From Fragilaria radians (lineage: Eukaryota; Bacillariophyta; Fragilariophyceae; Fragilariales; Fragilariaceae): a stretch of DNA of 64,000 bases. The notes under the pieces are model-generated. The model ran no database searches. It saw nothing but the letters and a program-made list of their open reading frames with translations, and was not told where the DNA came from. Below, in pieces: positions 47,618 through 59,264 of the stretch. Every line of letters starts with the position of its first letter. Within the stretch, counting starts at the first letter, position 1. Location of the stretch: contig CAAAJI010000025.1 in assembly GCA_900642245.1 (NCBI GenBank), positions 251,818-315,817 on the forward strand, read 5' to 3'. A program made the position numbers and the translations under genes.

Positions 47618-48391
47618 CTTCCGAATTACACAGGATGTATCGAAAACGATATTTTGCAACTGATTCTCAAATGGAATCAGGAATCCGGAACTAATCCTCC
47701 CGTTTCCAATTTACATTCGTGTTAAATTCAATGTAATATGGAATGTATGATATAAACAAAATCAAACTTCAATCTATACATTGGTCTCAAAGTAGTGATT
47801 TTGCTTTTGCAATGCAATAATGTTTGATGAGTATTAGAAGGATTAGATGATTCTGGGATGTAATACTTCATAAAAAGCAATGATGAGACATGCCTTAATG
47901 TTTGCAATGCTTCTTTAGCTCTTCACTAAATTCAATGTAGATCACATGAGGTTGTGGACACCTACTTCTTATTTCCTTATCTCCTAAATTAGAATGAGAA
48001 TTCGTATTTCATTTTCAAGGTGCCCGAACTGTAGAGACGTAAATTGTGTCGACATGTCACTGTAACAACGGCTTTACGTCGTAGAGCGAAATAAATAGAT
48101 AATATCAAGGTTGTGAAAGTATCAAATAATCATGAATTGAACTATGCTGTTTATTTTGAGGAATTGTGTAGATGATTGTCATTTTGTTTTTACATTTGTT
48201 GGAGTGAAATATAAAAATGTTCTGTTCATTGTTCATTGGAAAGAAGACTACAACAATTTCATGCGATTGAATAGTAACGCAATAAAATTGATTCCAAGGA
48301 ATCAAATAGTTGTAGAAGCCAGAAGAAGTCCTTCTTAGATGGCACATAAAAATATCTTTGACGTCTTCGATTGGTATCTTATTCTTTAGTC
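47618..48391. promoter_or_regulatory. divergent promoter region
   Basis: About 770 bp between the divergent acyltransferase and Hip-like genes. A small ORF pair at 48105-48347 appears to be chance. It should contain both promoters. Confidence 0.4.
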
Positions 48392-49435
48392 ATGAGTTCG
48401 ATTTCTCTACCACCCAATGTCGCCAATGCAATTTCTCAATTGGATCCTACTGATCAGGGTATCGTAACAGAATATATTTCTGAGTTGTTAAGCACCATTT
48501 CCAGCCTTCGAGGGGATAAGGACGACGCTCCCCCTGAGAATCCATCAGGTTTCGATGAGGCACTTCCACAGTATGTCTCCGGTGAGGATTATGAGGAGCA
48601 ATCCACCTGCAAGTCTCGTGCCTCTGACTTGGTCAGCGAAGGTCGGTACGCAGAAGCATTGGACCAATATCATCGGGCCGTTCAGGCGGCACCTCCCTCG
48701 GCTCTTCTATATGCCGCACGAGCAACTGTTCTCTTGCAATTGGGTCACTCCGAATTGGCTCAACAGGACTGTAATAAGGCACTTTCCATGAATCCAGACT
48801 CAGCGAAAGCTCTTCGTGTACGTGGTAAAGCACGAAAGGCCATGGGACATTGGGAAGAAGCTCTTCTTGACTTATCTCAGGCCCAACAAATTGATTACGA
48901 TGAAGGGACTGTGGCGGATTTGAAGGAATGCAGCGAGAAGCATGTTGAAGCAGAAAGAGCAAGGGCGAGTAGTAAAGTAGAAGAAGAAGAGAAATTAAAG
49001 AAGCGTGCGGAAGAAATCAGGAGGGCGAGAGAGGAGGAAGCTAAAGCAGCTGCTCCTAAAGCTGCCCCACGCAATATGCCAACTGGTGCTGGAATGGGTA
49101 GTATGCCTGGGATGCCCGGGATGCCGCCTGGCTTTATGGATTCCCTCCTCAGTGACCCAGAACTTGCTACGGCTATGCAAAATCCAAAGGTTGTTGCTGC
49201 ATTTTCAGAATTAATGAGTGGTCCAGGAGGACCCATGGGATTATTGAGTAATCCTTCCAAATTGCAAAAACTGATGATGGATCCAGATGTTGGACCTGTA
49301 CTTCAAAAACTTTTGGCTAAGTTTGGTGGTGGGATGGGAGGAGGAATGCCCGGTGGTACGCCAAGAAGTGCTGCATCAACAAGCGACGATTTGGACGATT
49401 TGCCTGACATGGATCAGGTTCCAGATCTTGATTGA
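48392..49435 (+). CDS. Hip/ST13-like Hsp70-interacting TPR co-chaperone
   Basis: Single exon, 347 residues; the frame opens earlier with a non-ATG codon, so the ATG at 48392 is used. Three TPRs (about 70-175) include KSRASDLVSEGRYAEALDQY and YAARATVLLQLGHSELAQQD. A charged helix (about 180-225, EEEEKLKKRAEEIRRAREEE) follows, then a Gly/Met/Pro-rich stretch (GMGSMPGMPGMPPGF). A C-terminal STI1/DP2 domain (LLSDPELATAMQNPKVVAAF ... NPSKLQKLMMDPDVGPVLQK) and an acidic end complete it. This order matches Hip, which stabilises ADP-bound cytosolic Hsp70. The animal-type N-terminal dimerisation segment is not obvious. The gene is convergent with the MEKHLA gene. Confidence 0.85.
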   Translation: MSSISLPPNVANAISQLDPTDQGIVTEYISELLSTISSLRGDKDDAPPENPSGFDEALPQYVSGEDYEEQSTCKSRASDLVSEGRYAEALDQYHRAVQAAPPSALLYAARATVLLQLGHSELAQQDCNKALSMNPDSAKALRVRGKARKAMGHWEEALLDLSQAQQIDYDEGTVADLKECSEKHVEAERARASSKVEEEEKLKKRAEEIRRAREEEAKAAAPKAAPRNMPTGAGMGSMPGMPGMPPGFMDSLLSDPELATAMQNPKVVAAFSELMSGPGGPMGLLSNPSKLQKLMMDPDVGPVLQKLLAKFGGGMGGGMPGGTPRSAASTSDDLDDLPDMDQVPDLD

Positions 49436-49612
49436 AATGTATGAATTCACTATATTCATGCCCCCATAGTAAGACCTCTGAAATCTTCCTCATATTGACA
49501 GAAGCGAAGTAATTTAATACTGGTTTGTGGACAAAGGATTATTTTGTAGTAATGAACGATCGTTGATAAACCTTATTAAATAATCCTAACAACAGTTTAG
49601 CCCTAATCAAAG

Positions 49613-50362
49613 TTACGGGTCGATATTCTTTACCTTCATTCGGTCGTAGACAGCTGATTGTCCAACTCGTGTGCCTTCCGGATCGTATACATTCCAAAGA
49701 ATGACATCGCAGATTTCAAATAGACTTCCGTCTTTTCGTTGTCGTAATCCTGATGGCATGATCCAAATATCGCCCTGGTTGGATTGATCCATTATTTCCT
49801 GACGATTCTTTCTTGCTATTCCACTGGGAGCCGAATAACGACTGGGAAGCTGATAATATTCATCCTCTGTATATTGAAAGATATCTCTGGTTGCCTGGTT
49901 GGTGTAACAATAAATGGGATCATCTTCGAAGTTGTGCGACAATACTGCATACCGAGTGTCTGTATGTACTTCGTCTATAGATGATAACCCCATTATCTCC
50001 AAAAGCGATTGATTATAAAAGCGAAATAACGAATCCGAAGACCATTGGATCCATTCTGTCAAGTTCTTTACACGACCTGGAGGTATCGTCGAGCCTCTTG
50101 AATCAACTCCTGACTGTGGTTGATTACGGTCTTCTGCGGATGATAAAGCCATTATTTGTTGACGAGATCGCATGAAGCATGTTGATGGTACAGACACATA
50201 TCCTCTTGCAAGGTTATTGTAGGATAGCCATGTTGACAGCCACAAAGTGAGACGGAAGAGAGTCGTTGGAAGCGTCATGTTGGCGTAAGTTATTCTCACG
50301 TTTTTACACTGGTTTTGATAACCTATGCAGTACCAGCTTGGTATTCCACGCGTAACGTTCAT
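49613..50362 (-). CDS. MEKHLA (PAS-like) domain protein
   Basis: Single exon, 249 residues from the ATG at 50362, or 221 from the ATG at 50278. The latter puts a hydrophobic leader (TLFRLTLWLSTWLS) at the N-terminus, ending near LARG/YVSVP, which could be a plastid presequence. The C-terminal ~145 residues are a MEKHLA domain: RYAVLSHNFEDDPIYCYTNQ, DEYYQLPSRYSAP, RKDGSLFEICDVILWNVYDP and GQSAVYD. MEKHLA is related to PAS and occurs at the end of plant HD-ZIP III factors and as stand-alone proteins in bacteria and algae. Here it is stand-alone. PAS-type domains bind small ligands or mediate contacts; the ligand is unknown. Confidence 0.8.
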   Translation of the reverse strand: MNVTRGIPSWYCIGYQNQCKNVRITYANMTLPTTLFRLTLWLSTWLSYNNLARGYVSVPSTCFMRSRQQIMALSSAEDRNQPQSGVDSRGSTIPPGRVKNLTEWIQWSSDSLFRFYNQSLLEIMGLSSIDEVHTDTRYAVLSHNFEDDPIYCYTNQATRDIFQYTEDEYYQLPSRYSAPSGIARKNRQEIMDQSNQGDIWIMPSGLRQRKDGSLFEICDVILWNVYDPEGTRVGQSAVYDRMKVKNIDP

Positions 50363-51765
50363 TTATTTCGACAAATTTTCACCCAAAATTAGTCTTTGCA
50401 AATGTATCAGGCAGATATGAATCGTACTGGGTATCTGACGATCATTATGAAATGGATATAGTATTTGACAATCATTATGAAATGGATATAGTATCTGATC
50501 TCTATTGGATTATTACTGATTTAAAAATGAAAGTCAACTCATGGGCAATCACATTTCATGGCAATCCGAGAAACATTTTGAAAGTTTGTAAAATGAACTT
50601 TTGATTACACAAAGAACACAATAATAATTGGAAATGGTTTTCTAAACTTTGTTTTGGATTGTTGAGAGCCTAAAACTCTTAAGCGGTACTAAAGAAGGGG
50701 CAATTGACAAATTTCTCTCGCACAATTTTTAAGGGAGATGTAGGATTGATATGGTCTATGTCTAATAAGAATTGAAAACCAAAATTTCGTTGTATTCCAC
50801 GCGAAACCTTCATGAATCTCGAAAATTTACCAGGTAGATTATTTTTGTTGATGAATCGAAGATATCGTTAATGTAGCCTATATGCCTCTGAATGTCATTG
50901 CCAAGGCAAGGCCTCAATAGAATTCACTACACGTAGCAGCTACAAATGATCCAAGTCGCGCTCTAAGACCTAAATGGGTTTCAAATTTTTTCATTTATTT
51001 TTGGAGTGCACCCCATATAAATTTGCTAGTCCCGATAACTCATCAACACGATATCTATGAATCGTGTTCTCTCAACTGAACTAAATTGAAAAATCGAAAA
51101 ATGATTTCTTTTCTTTCAAAGAATCAAATATTTATTGATGACTGTAAGGTTGAAACGGGTGTATTCCTGTTGATAAGGTGGTGAAAGCACTTGAATTTGG
51201 AAGCTCCTTCCTCAGAGTTATTTCCTTACTACCTCTTGTCATCCATCGCTCTATCCGTAACTTACATGACTATGCCGAAGGAAGAGGATACTTGCAGAGA
51301 AGTTCTCTGTCTAACTATTCCATCACAAAGCACATTGAGACTATTTGCTGGCTGGATAAGATCGCTCACGACTTTTGAGCTAGTAACGATGTTGGCTATG
51401 CTAGGATTTATTCATTGGGCGAATGAGGACCTGTTGGACATGGAAAAGCGGATCAGTTTCATAGAGCGAAATGCTTTTGCTTTGGAGGCATCTTGTGATT
51501 TGTAATTGGATTAGATGGTGAACAAATGAATGAAGTATTTAAAGAAAGTGATGTATATTCGCTGGTATGAAAATAGTGTCCCCCAGATTTTGTTTTTCCA
51601 AAACAATTTGTGACACATCTCTATTGCTTGTGGTTGGTCGCAGATTCATTCCAGAAACTTTACAAGTATGCTTAATACATTATTGAAAGATAAGCTTTAA
51701 TTTTAAATCTTGAGAAGTAGAATAACCTACTTTCCCATATACCTTTCTTCGTATTTTTTAACGCT
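50363..51765. other. intergenic region with short tandem repeat
   Basis: About 1.4 kb. A 30-bp unit is repeated twice at 50431-50490, with the start of a third. Overlapping plus frames at 51178-51505 show no recognisable domain, and I do not call them genes. Confidence 0.45.
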
Positions 51766-53945
51766 TTATGATGGCATTGCCTCTAAGGCAAGACAAACCT
51801 GAGCAAATGTTGGTCGTTGATCTGGATCTCGCTTGACGCAACTTCCTATAAGTGATTCCAACGCGGGTGGACACCAATTCGGAATCGTTGGCCGTTGGTC
51901 GCGATTAAGAACAGCGAGAGCACATTGTATAGCTGTCATTCCCTCAAATGGACATTCTGCTGTTAGAAGTTCCCAGAGTATTATCCCAAAGGAGAAAACA
52001 TCCGCTGGCTCCGCATAGTGCTGGCTGGCGAGAATTTCAGGAGCCATCCACTGAACTGTGCCACAGTTTCCAGTCATGCTTCGCTCTTGGGCTTTTAGCC
52101 GACTTAAACCGAAGTCGCATACCTTGGCTGTATAGGATTCGTCTAAGAGTAAGTTTGCACTCTTTAAATCTCGGTGTAACACAGGAGGTAAGCCACTATG
52201 TAGATACGTCATACCTCTTGCTGCGCCGCATGCAACGCGTTTCACAAGTATCCAGGGCCATGTTCCTTTTGGCGCAAGCGGTGGAGTCGCCTTGTCTGGA
52301 TATAGTCGTGATGGCCAAGCATCATTTTTTAAGCCGTCAGCAGCAACATAAGGGGGATGCAATGGTAGTCGCAGAGCATCCCATAGCGATCCGTTGGCAG
52401 CAAGCTCCGTGACGATTGCCCGATTCGGTGGTTCTAAGCAAGCGCCCATATATAAGCAAATGTTGGGATGTCGCATGCCTTTCAACATATTGATTTCAGC
52501 AGCGAATTCTTCCAGTATTGCTTTGGAAACGTTTACACGTTGCGCTGATCCAGTGAGTATCTTAACTGCAACAGGAGTAGATCTCCAAGTAGCTCGCCAT
52601 ACTTGTCCAAAACCGCCTCCACCGATAACCTCTTCTAATTGCAGCTCATCAAATCGAATTGTACTCAATAACGATTTGGTTGTATCGGTACTTTGCGTAA
52701 GATTTTTGCGTTTGTGTATGATGTTTTTGCGTGGACTTTCGTCATCAGAACTCTCCATTTCAAGTTCTGGCTTATCCTGAGGATTCAGTGCAAAAGATGG
52801 AAAGGATGATTCAAATGTGTTACTTTCCGGAGGACACGACGGTACAGCTAAGGCTGCCGTGAATTCCGGGTCGTGTTGTATATTTCCAGATTCCATTTCC
52901 GAGTGCAAGTCTTGTATTGACACAGATTGGGGAGGCTCTGAGTACCGCCAATTGGAACTCGTCATTCCTGCTAAATTAGGAATAAAGGGAAGAGGAACTG
53001 GTGTACCTAATAATGTCGGGGAAGCATCGAAAGACTTAATCTCCAAGGGATGTAACTTGATATCAACGATGCTTCGATTTTTCCCGCCTTTGGTGTTTCT
53101 GTCTCCAGAAGTCGAGGAGAGAATTTGATGCTGGAGGATGAATTTTCGCTTCCTCGCGTGACACCGCGGGGAAGCGGTAGTTTTCCTGAGGAATCTGACT
53201 GGTGACCCGAATCTTGCATCGACGCAAAGGAAGAAACAGGAGATAATCGCTTTGCCTTGCTCTTCTGTACAAAAACAGATGACGCATCTACTCCAGAAAT
53301 ACCTTCCCATACAGGAGTACCATATTGTGTTGGTGACTCTTGATGAGAATAATATGAGTTTGAAGGAGATCGATAAAGCGACATAGAGGGTTGCTCAGCG
53401 GAGAAGTAGTAGTTTCGATGTGAGTGGACGATTTGATCCTTCTTCCGATGTTTGGGATATTCAGGCTCTTTTGGATAGTAACTATACATGTCTGATCTGA
53501 TGATTCCTTCATTGTCAGCTACATACGAATCCGTGGCACAGTCGTCACTCCATTCATCCGTTTTCTTCTTTTTATGTTTATGCGCTGAACGACGACTGCG
53601 CTTATCATCGTCGCCAGTAGTGACACCATCTGCCACCAAGTTAAGAAATATCACAACCAGGAATCCCATAATGAGAATCAAAGCCATGACGTAAAGATGC
53701 CATGATGTATTTAAGTACGGTGCAGATTCAGTTTTGGGAAGCAAGGTTGATGCATTTCCGATTCTGTCACTGCTTTCCACTATTCCGACTTGAATTCCTT
53801 TACTACCCCTAATGTAAGCACGATCTTTACTTCTTCTCAAGAATAAATCATCCAAAGTAGTCTTCAGCTTACTTCTGACTGTGTTGTGAACATTACCATC
53901 GCCAAGGCCAGCAATTAAATGCCCTGTACGAGATCGCTTCGCCAT
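51766..53945 (-). CDS. membrane-tethered TKL (Raf/CTR1-like) protein kinase, frame broken
   Basis: Two overlapping frames on the minus strand, 53945-53007 and 53310-51766, appear to be one gene. The first starts with ATG at 53945, has a membrane segment at about 83-105 followed by a basic KHKKKK stretch, then a Ser/Tyr-rich region. The second supplies a full kinase domain: GGGGFGQV loop, VAVKIL, HRDLKSANLLLD, DFGLSR, APEI and DVFSFGIILWELLTAECPFEG, the TKL pattern shared by Raf, CTR1 and MLK kinases. The frames differ by one register and must switch between 53310 and 53007; I found no satisfactory GT-AG intron. A single-base error, a real frameshift or a non-canonical intron are options. It likely phosphorylates Ser/Thr in a membrane signalling chain. 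Confidence 0.8.
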
Positions 53946-55653
53946 GGACGAAACACTTAAGTTGAATGAAAATTCGGATTCTTATGTTGCAAGTAAAATA
54001 GCAACAAGGACACAAATGTATAATCCAATGATTCCAGGCAATGATGGCAACAAAACAATTTTTGGAACGGAATTCGGTGTCGCATCTTGGGAACGACTCG
54101 TTAACTTGATCCTTAATACAAAAAATAAATCAATTTTCAGCTCTTCGAAGAAAGCGTCATGCATGTCATACCTGAAAGTAAGTGATTGCCCTAATGTATG
54201 AGGAAGGTTCTGACTTCTCTACAATATGTCATGAGGCTAGCGTGAAGTTGCTTAATTTCGGCTTGACGGAAAAATACTGATCAGTTCTTACTAGAATTAA
54301 AAGATATCAGATCATGTCTACAAAATTTGACTTTCAATTCACAACTAACATCATTGTCAATTCCTTTTCCTTTTTGGATGCGCATCTTCCACCTTAAGGA
54401 TATGGCATGTAGTAAAATAATCTCAATTGAACTTTTTTCTTGAACCGGTTCCAATGTTCTTGCCAAGCTACGTAATCGTATAATTAGATTGAATATTGTC
54501 CTTTACGACAGGCTGAGCTGGAAGCACTGAAATGACTGATTAACGTACACACGCTCTTCTTAGAGTTAATTACTGCTTCGAGCTTTATCATTTCTCATAA
54601 TATCGGTTTATACATTTCTTTGAGAGTAATATTCAGAGTCACAGATTCAATATTTCCATTTATGTATTGACTTATTCACGCCAATAAAATTTCTTCAAAA
54701 TATATTCTGTTTTCTTGACACGACTGTGCCAAACAAGAGAGTGACAACACAAACTTAATGTTGTTAATTTCATGTGAAAGAAAGTAGAGAAAAGGTGATT
54801 TTTAATGATTCTCCCGTTCGTGATGCAAATTTTGCAAGTCAATTTGTTACGATGATCTCTGTATCTTTCTAGAGTTTTACAGCCTTTGTGTTCAATGATG
54901 AGAGAGCACATAATTCTTGATCTAATGTAGATTGCCAACTCATATCTGGTATTCTTTGAAAGTACTGCGCATACTTTCCATTCTCAAGCAATTATTCATC
55001 ATCTCTAGATTTGGATGATCAAACAATATGTATTATCCAAATTTGTGCTAAGAATGGACAGTTATGCCAAAACTGTCTGTGACAAGATGTGAAGATACTA
55101 GGACATGTTTATTCTCTATACTTACTTGCATTTATAGTAAGGTATCTATAGCCTTTCATCTATATAGAACCATTGTTGCTCATAACTTACTTGATGCGTC
55201 ATAAAAAATAGCGTCTCCTTGTTTTATACCTTAACTTATGTCGCATTGGATGGAGAGATTATCTGTAGCTTAAAGGTATCTGGCAGAATGTATCTAGTGT
55301 TTCATTTTCTTGATGCATTTGAGTGCAGTGGGAACTTGAAAGATTTCCCCATGAATTGTTGCGTTTGAAGGATGTTCCATACTTTGCTGATAATAAACGA
55401 AAAACTTCGTAGGCTTTGATTTCAGTGAAGCGTGAAGCAAGATAACGATATGAACGTTTAAATAATTATTCCAGTGATTCCTCCATTGCTTGATGTTTTC
55501 TCTCGTAAGGATCAAGCAGCTTGTAAATCAGTCATTGAGTTTGATCCAGAATTGCATGCCTCGATTTTTCTCTACTGTACTTTTACTATTTATCAGCGGT
55601 AAAGCTTCTAAAAGGGGAATCGACAAAAACATGACTTCATAAATTCATAAGAT
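53946..55653. promoter_or_regulatory. divergent intergenic region, kinase and HAD phosphatase
   Basis: About 1.7 kb between divergent genes. The kinase-proximal end has a minus frame (54164-53982) ending in a hydrophobic run; it could be an upstream exon but has no supporting splice site. Otherwise nothing seen. Confidence 0.4.
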
Positions 55654-56730
55654 ATGATAACTTCACTTGTGAAATTCCCTATTTTGAGGACTTCGAAATA
55701 TTTCGCCATCAGGACCATGAGTACATCTTCAAACGCTCCAATTCTTCAGAAACGTCGATGGACAAAGAAAGAGAAAAGATGCCCTGATAAGCGCAACTCG
55801 AAGCGTCAAATAAACGATGATCAGAATTCATCCAACCATTTGCTGCATTGTGCTGAGAAAGTATCGTCAACCAATTGCGTTCTAATCAAGCGCTCTTCTA
55901 CCGATAGTACCGAAGCCGAAGATGAATGTCGAGTGATCACGACATCTCAATTCGAAGATGCTTTAGAGCTCCCTCTCGACCCTAAATCATCATGGGTTAT
56001 TGTGAAGCCTCTGGTAATTTTGGATTTGAACGGAATACTTTGCCACCGAATTCGAAAAGAGCGCGTTGATGCAAATCCACATCTTCCGTATCGACCTTCT
56101 ATTGCGCGTATTTCAAGCACTCCTGTAATTCCTAGAGAGGACATTATTCCTTTCCTGGAAGCCTTGAACAGACATTACATGATTGCCGTATGGACGTCAG
56201 CAAAGCGAGAAACTGCTAAAGTTTTAATTGACTCTTTATTCCCGATTCCACTACGTGATCGCCTTCTATTTGTCTGGGCACAAAGTGAATGCGAACGTGT
56301 GTATACCGATGAACCTCACAAACGGAAATTTGAGCGGGAAATATTTCGTAAGCCACTACTCAAAGTATGGAAAGCTTACCCTTTGTGGAATTCATCCAAT
56401 ACACTTCTTATGGACGATTCACCCAATAAGTGCCCTGACATACAGAACACGCTCCACCCTCCTTCCCTCCATGGAAAGATTTGCGAAGGCCAAAGCGAGC
56501 ATATGCCAATGAGCGATGAAGATAATTGTATGTTACAGAGATCTTTTTTCAATAATCTTGCTTCGCAGCACTTTATTAATCCACGAGAAACTTTCCCTTC
56601 AACTAAGGTACCTACACTCGATCTTTCTAAAGCTTTGAGTCAACTGGCCAAGATCCATATGGGATGGAGAGGGGTCGACTTATCGGAACAGGTGAGAATA
56701 TCTCAACACGAAAATATGTGTTGTCCATAA
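55654..56730 (+). CDS. FCP1/NIF-type HAD phosphatase-like protein
   Basis: Frame of 358 residues from the ATG at 55654; Met22 at 55717 is an alternative, and the N-terminus might be a leader. A basic, low-complexity region (to about 115) precedes an FCP1/SCP-like HAD domain: VILDLNGILCHR with nucleophile Asp124, YMIAVWTSAKRETA as the second motif, FVWAQSECERVYTDE, and LLMDDSPNKC as the Asp-Asp third motif. In classical members the first motif is DxDxT; here Asn126 and no Thr follow Asp124, as in the DLNG subgroup of plants and algae. Substrates are unknown. A donor-like GTGAGA at 56692 and an AG at 56758-56759 define a possible 68-bp intron, giving a different C-terminus of about 25 residues. 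Confidence 0.78.
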   Translation: MITSLVKFPILRTSKYFAIRTMSTSSNAPILQKRRWTKKEKRCPDKRNSKRQINDDQNSSNHLLHCAEKVSSTNCVLIKRSSTDSTEAEDECRVITTSQFEDALELPLDPKSSWVIVKPLVILDLNGILCHRIRKERVDANPHLPYRPSIARISSTPVIPREDIIPFLEALNRHYMIAVWTSAKRETAKVLIDSLFPIPLRDRLLFVWAQSECERVYTDEPHKRKFEREIFRKPLLKVWKAYPLWNSSNTLLMDDSPNKCPDIQNTLHPPSLHGKICEGQSEHMPMSDEDNCMLQRSFFNNLASQHFINPRETFPSTKVPTLDLSKALSQLAKIHMGWRGVDLSEQVRISQHENMCCP

Positions 56731-58313
56731 ACAAACTACATCATCTATCTTGCATCTAGAGTTATCCGAAGCAACGGACAAATTGTAAAAGTCATCAAAT
56801 TTTCTTTCGCATCACCAAGCACTTTTTGACAATGTTTAAAACTTAACATCAATCAATATTTGCTATTTTATAAACGATTTCTACCCCTCAGTTCACTATA
56901 TTTTTTCCTGAAAATCATAATTTAATTCAGTGATGACTTTGTGCGAATAATATAGTTGGGGTTCCATGCCTATTTTCTTGGCAATCGTGTTCTTGTTACC
57001 AAATAAAGCAACACTTCATCCGAGCATGCAAGGAAAGAAGGTCACAAAAAATAAAAAAATCAGTCTAATGAAACAAACGACAAGAATGCTTGTTGGTAAA
57101 TCAAAGTGACAAATTGAACCAGTTCAAATTAATTAGGAGTGAGATAATTCAATACATGCTAATTGGTCCAAGTTACTTGACCTGGATTTTCGTTTATTGT
57201 GCTTAGAATAAGATACAGGTTCTTTTATTAACTTCTTTGATGAGGTTCCCACAGCATCCCAAGCGCACACTTTACTTTGTGCTATATAGTGGATGTCATA
57301 TTGCTGTAGGGAGCATGATCCTCATGGAAATCATCGCCAAACAAAAAGTGTAATACAATTTTCGTGTCAATGAATTGAACAATAAGAAAATGGCGATGAT
57401 AAACATTTCAAGATTGAAAATGTCATAACAACTGTGTTTCATACGAAGTAAGAATAGTTTGATTAAATAGATTCAAAGTTATGAAATGTTTTTGCTAAGG
57501 TTGTGAATATTCAGGAATATCGTATCACAAGGAATTCTCAAAATATTATTGTTAGGGAATTATATCGTATCGCAAAGAATTCTCAAAATATTTGTGTTAG
57601 TGAATGGTATATTTTGAGAGTTAGTAGTGGGAAGTCATCTATAGAAAAGTAACGTCCTTACGCCATTAGACAATACCAGTAGGATATAGAAAAGATGGCA
57701 ATTATATATAAATCTATATTGAATGTGCCATTTCTCATATCCGCCTCTCTAGCGGATTGATCCAGCGAGAAAATCCAACAGGATTTAATAAAGAGATCAT
57801 TGTGGACAACAGATTTAACTATATCCCGCCTCGGGATACACCATGGGGTTGCATAAGCACTTTGCCGTTTCTTGCTTAAAACTTGTTTATTATATTTTTC
57901 TGTAACGGTGTAAGCTTAAAGTGGATTTTAAAGGACATTTTACAGAGGCCTACACCTGATCTTGATATCGGCACGACATGGAGCTTCCTTCTGCATTACA
58001 GGGACATTTTTCACCCGTGGGATAAGTGTATTTCAACTTTTCCAAACCAGAATGTACAGAATAAGTTGAATGACATTGAAATTCTATTGTTTAAGCGTTC
58101 TTCTCTTCGTTGGCCTCTGGTTTGGATTTATAACGCAACGAACTCACACTGATCAGAATATTTCATTACATGAAGCTGCAAAAAGTGGTTTCTTTTTTCT
58201 TGACCTTTGTGAATTTTCTTTTCAAATAATCTGTCAAACCTTTTTTACTTTTCATCAAAAGTCATTAAGGCGGACATAAAAGTAGATTGCAACCACCACA
58301 ATTCCATACAGTG
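56731..58313. other. intergenic region with short imperfect repeat
   Basis: About 1.6 kb without a gene. A ~43-bp unit is repeated imperfectly at 57514-57555 and 57556-57600. Small hairpins occur near 57740-57840 (for example TATCCCG/CGGGATA). Frames at 57883-58279 show no domain. Confidence 0.45.
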
Positions 58314-58596
58314 TTAACCCTTTAACGCCGGTTTTTTTTATCCCAGATATAACTGGGATAATGAAGACAAATGATTTACTCGATATTCAATACTTACATC
58401 GGTTTGGAGTTGGCAATGTCAATTGTGCATCTCAATGATGTGCATGATTATTGGAGCACAAAAAAGTTTCTTGGAAATGATGATATGAAGCGAATTATGT
58501 CCCGAGATAGATTCACTGAAATTTGATCAAGTCTAAAATTTTATCCTGAATACGATCATGCTGTTGCTGTTGTAGACCCTGATTAAAAATGATGAT

Positions 58597-58845
58597 ATGG
58601 AGGGGCTTGGTGAAATTCTATCATTCCACAAGATTCTGGAAAATATCAACAGTAAGAGTACACAATGTTACCTTTGCAACATTATGACTGAAGATTCTAA
58701 AGAAAATACGACAATATGCAGTCGCAAAGGGTTTCACGTTAATTGCTTTACACTCTACCATTCTAGAGAGGCTATGAAGGTCCATAGACCGCTACTTCGA
58801 ACAATAATTCAAGATCGGGGTGGTGTCAAATACCAAAAGCACTGA
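58597..58845 (+). pseudogene. piggyBac transposase C-terminal zinc-binding remnant
   Basis: 82-codon frame inside the element. TQCYLCNIMTEDSKENTTIC followed by SRKGFHVNCFTLYHS matches the Cys-rich C-terminal finger of piggyBac transposases (C..C....T...C..C....C...CF..YH). It is cut off from the N-terminal piece by the deletion and by stops, so no active enzyme is encoded. Confidence 0.75.
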
Positions 58846-58955
58846 AGAAAAAGAGCAAACTTATGCTTTTCAACCTTGGCCAATGCTCGTTTACCATTTG
58901 ATTTATGAACTTCTATATCCCATATAATTTCCATCACTCTCAGGCCACTTTTCTC

Positions 58956-59264
58956 TTATACGGTCAAGAACGCACGAGGGAATTTGAATTCGGTCCCCTT
59001 TCCTAAAAATCCATGCATTTCATATATATAATATCGGTAGGCAGATTTTCTAATACATCTATTCTCTATATTGCCTTGTCCCTTCTGAGGGTCTTCGTCG
59101 TACATCAACTCTACTTCAGAAATTATTTCATCTCCATAAACAATCCAATCACAAGGGGTTCCACAACATACAGCACACATAATACTTTCAGAATTATCAT
59201 CTTCTTTGGTAGCTTTCTTTTCAAGTTCCCCATTTTTGTCTGTAACTTTTCTTTCCTTTGCCAT
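58956..59264 (-). pseudogene. Cys-rich accessory ORF within the piggyBac element, frameshifted
   Basis: A minus-strand frame starts with ATG at 59264 close to the right end and faces the transposase remnant. It has CAVCCGTPCDWIVYGDEI, NRCIRKSAYRYYIYEMHGFL and GKGTEF, then ends at 58956. One base shift near 58985 continues it into IPSCVLDRIREKWPESDGNY and a short further stretch, ending near 58905. The C..C...PC.W and G.G....P.C.....R pattern looks like a protein I associate with algal transposon neighbourhoods, but I cannot name it. A one-base indel makes this copy broken. Confidence 0.5.

Noticed and set aside
51178..51505. Overlapping plus frames with hydrophobic stretch
   Set aside because: Two competing frames, non-ATG starts and no domain.
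53944..54201. Plus frame overlapping the kinase start, and hydrophobic minus frame 53982-54164
   Set aside because: The plus frame is antisense to the 5' end of the kinase gene; the minus frame ends in a stop before the kinase ATG and has no clear donor.
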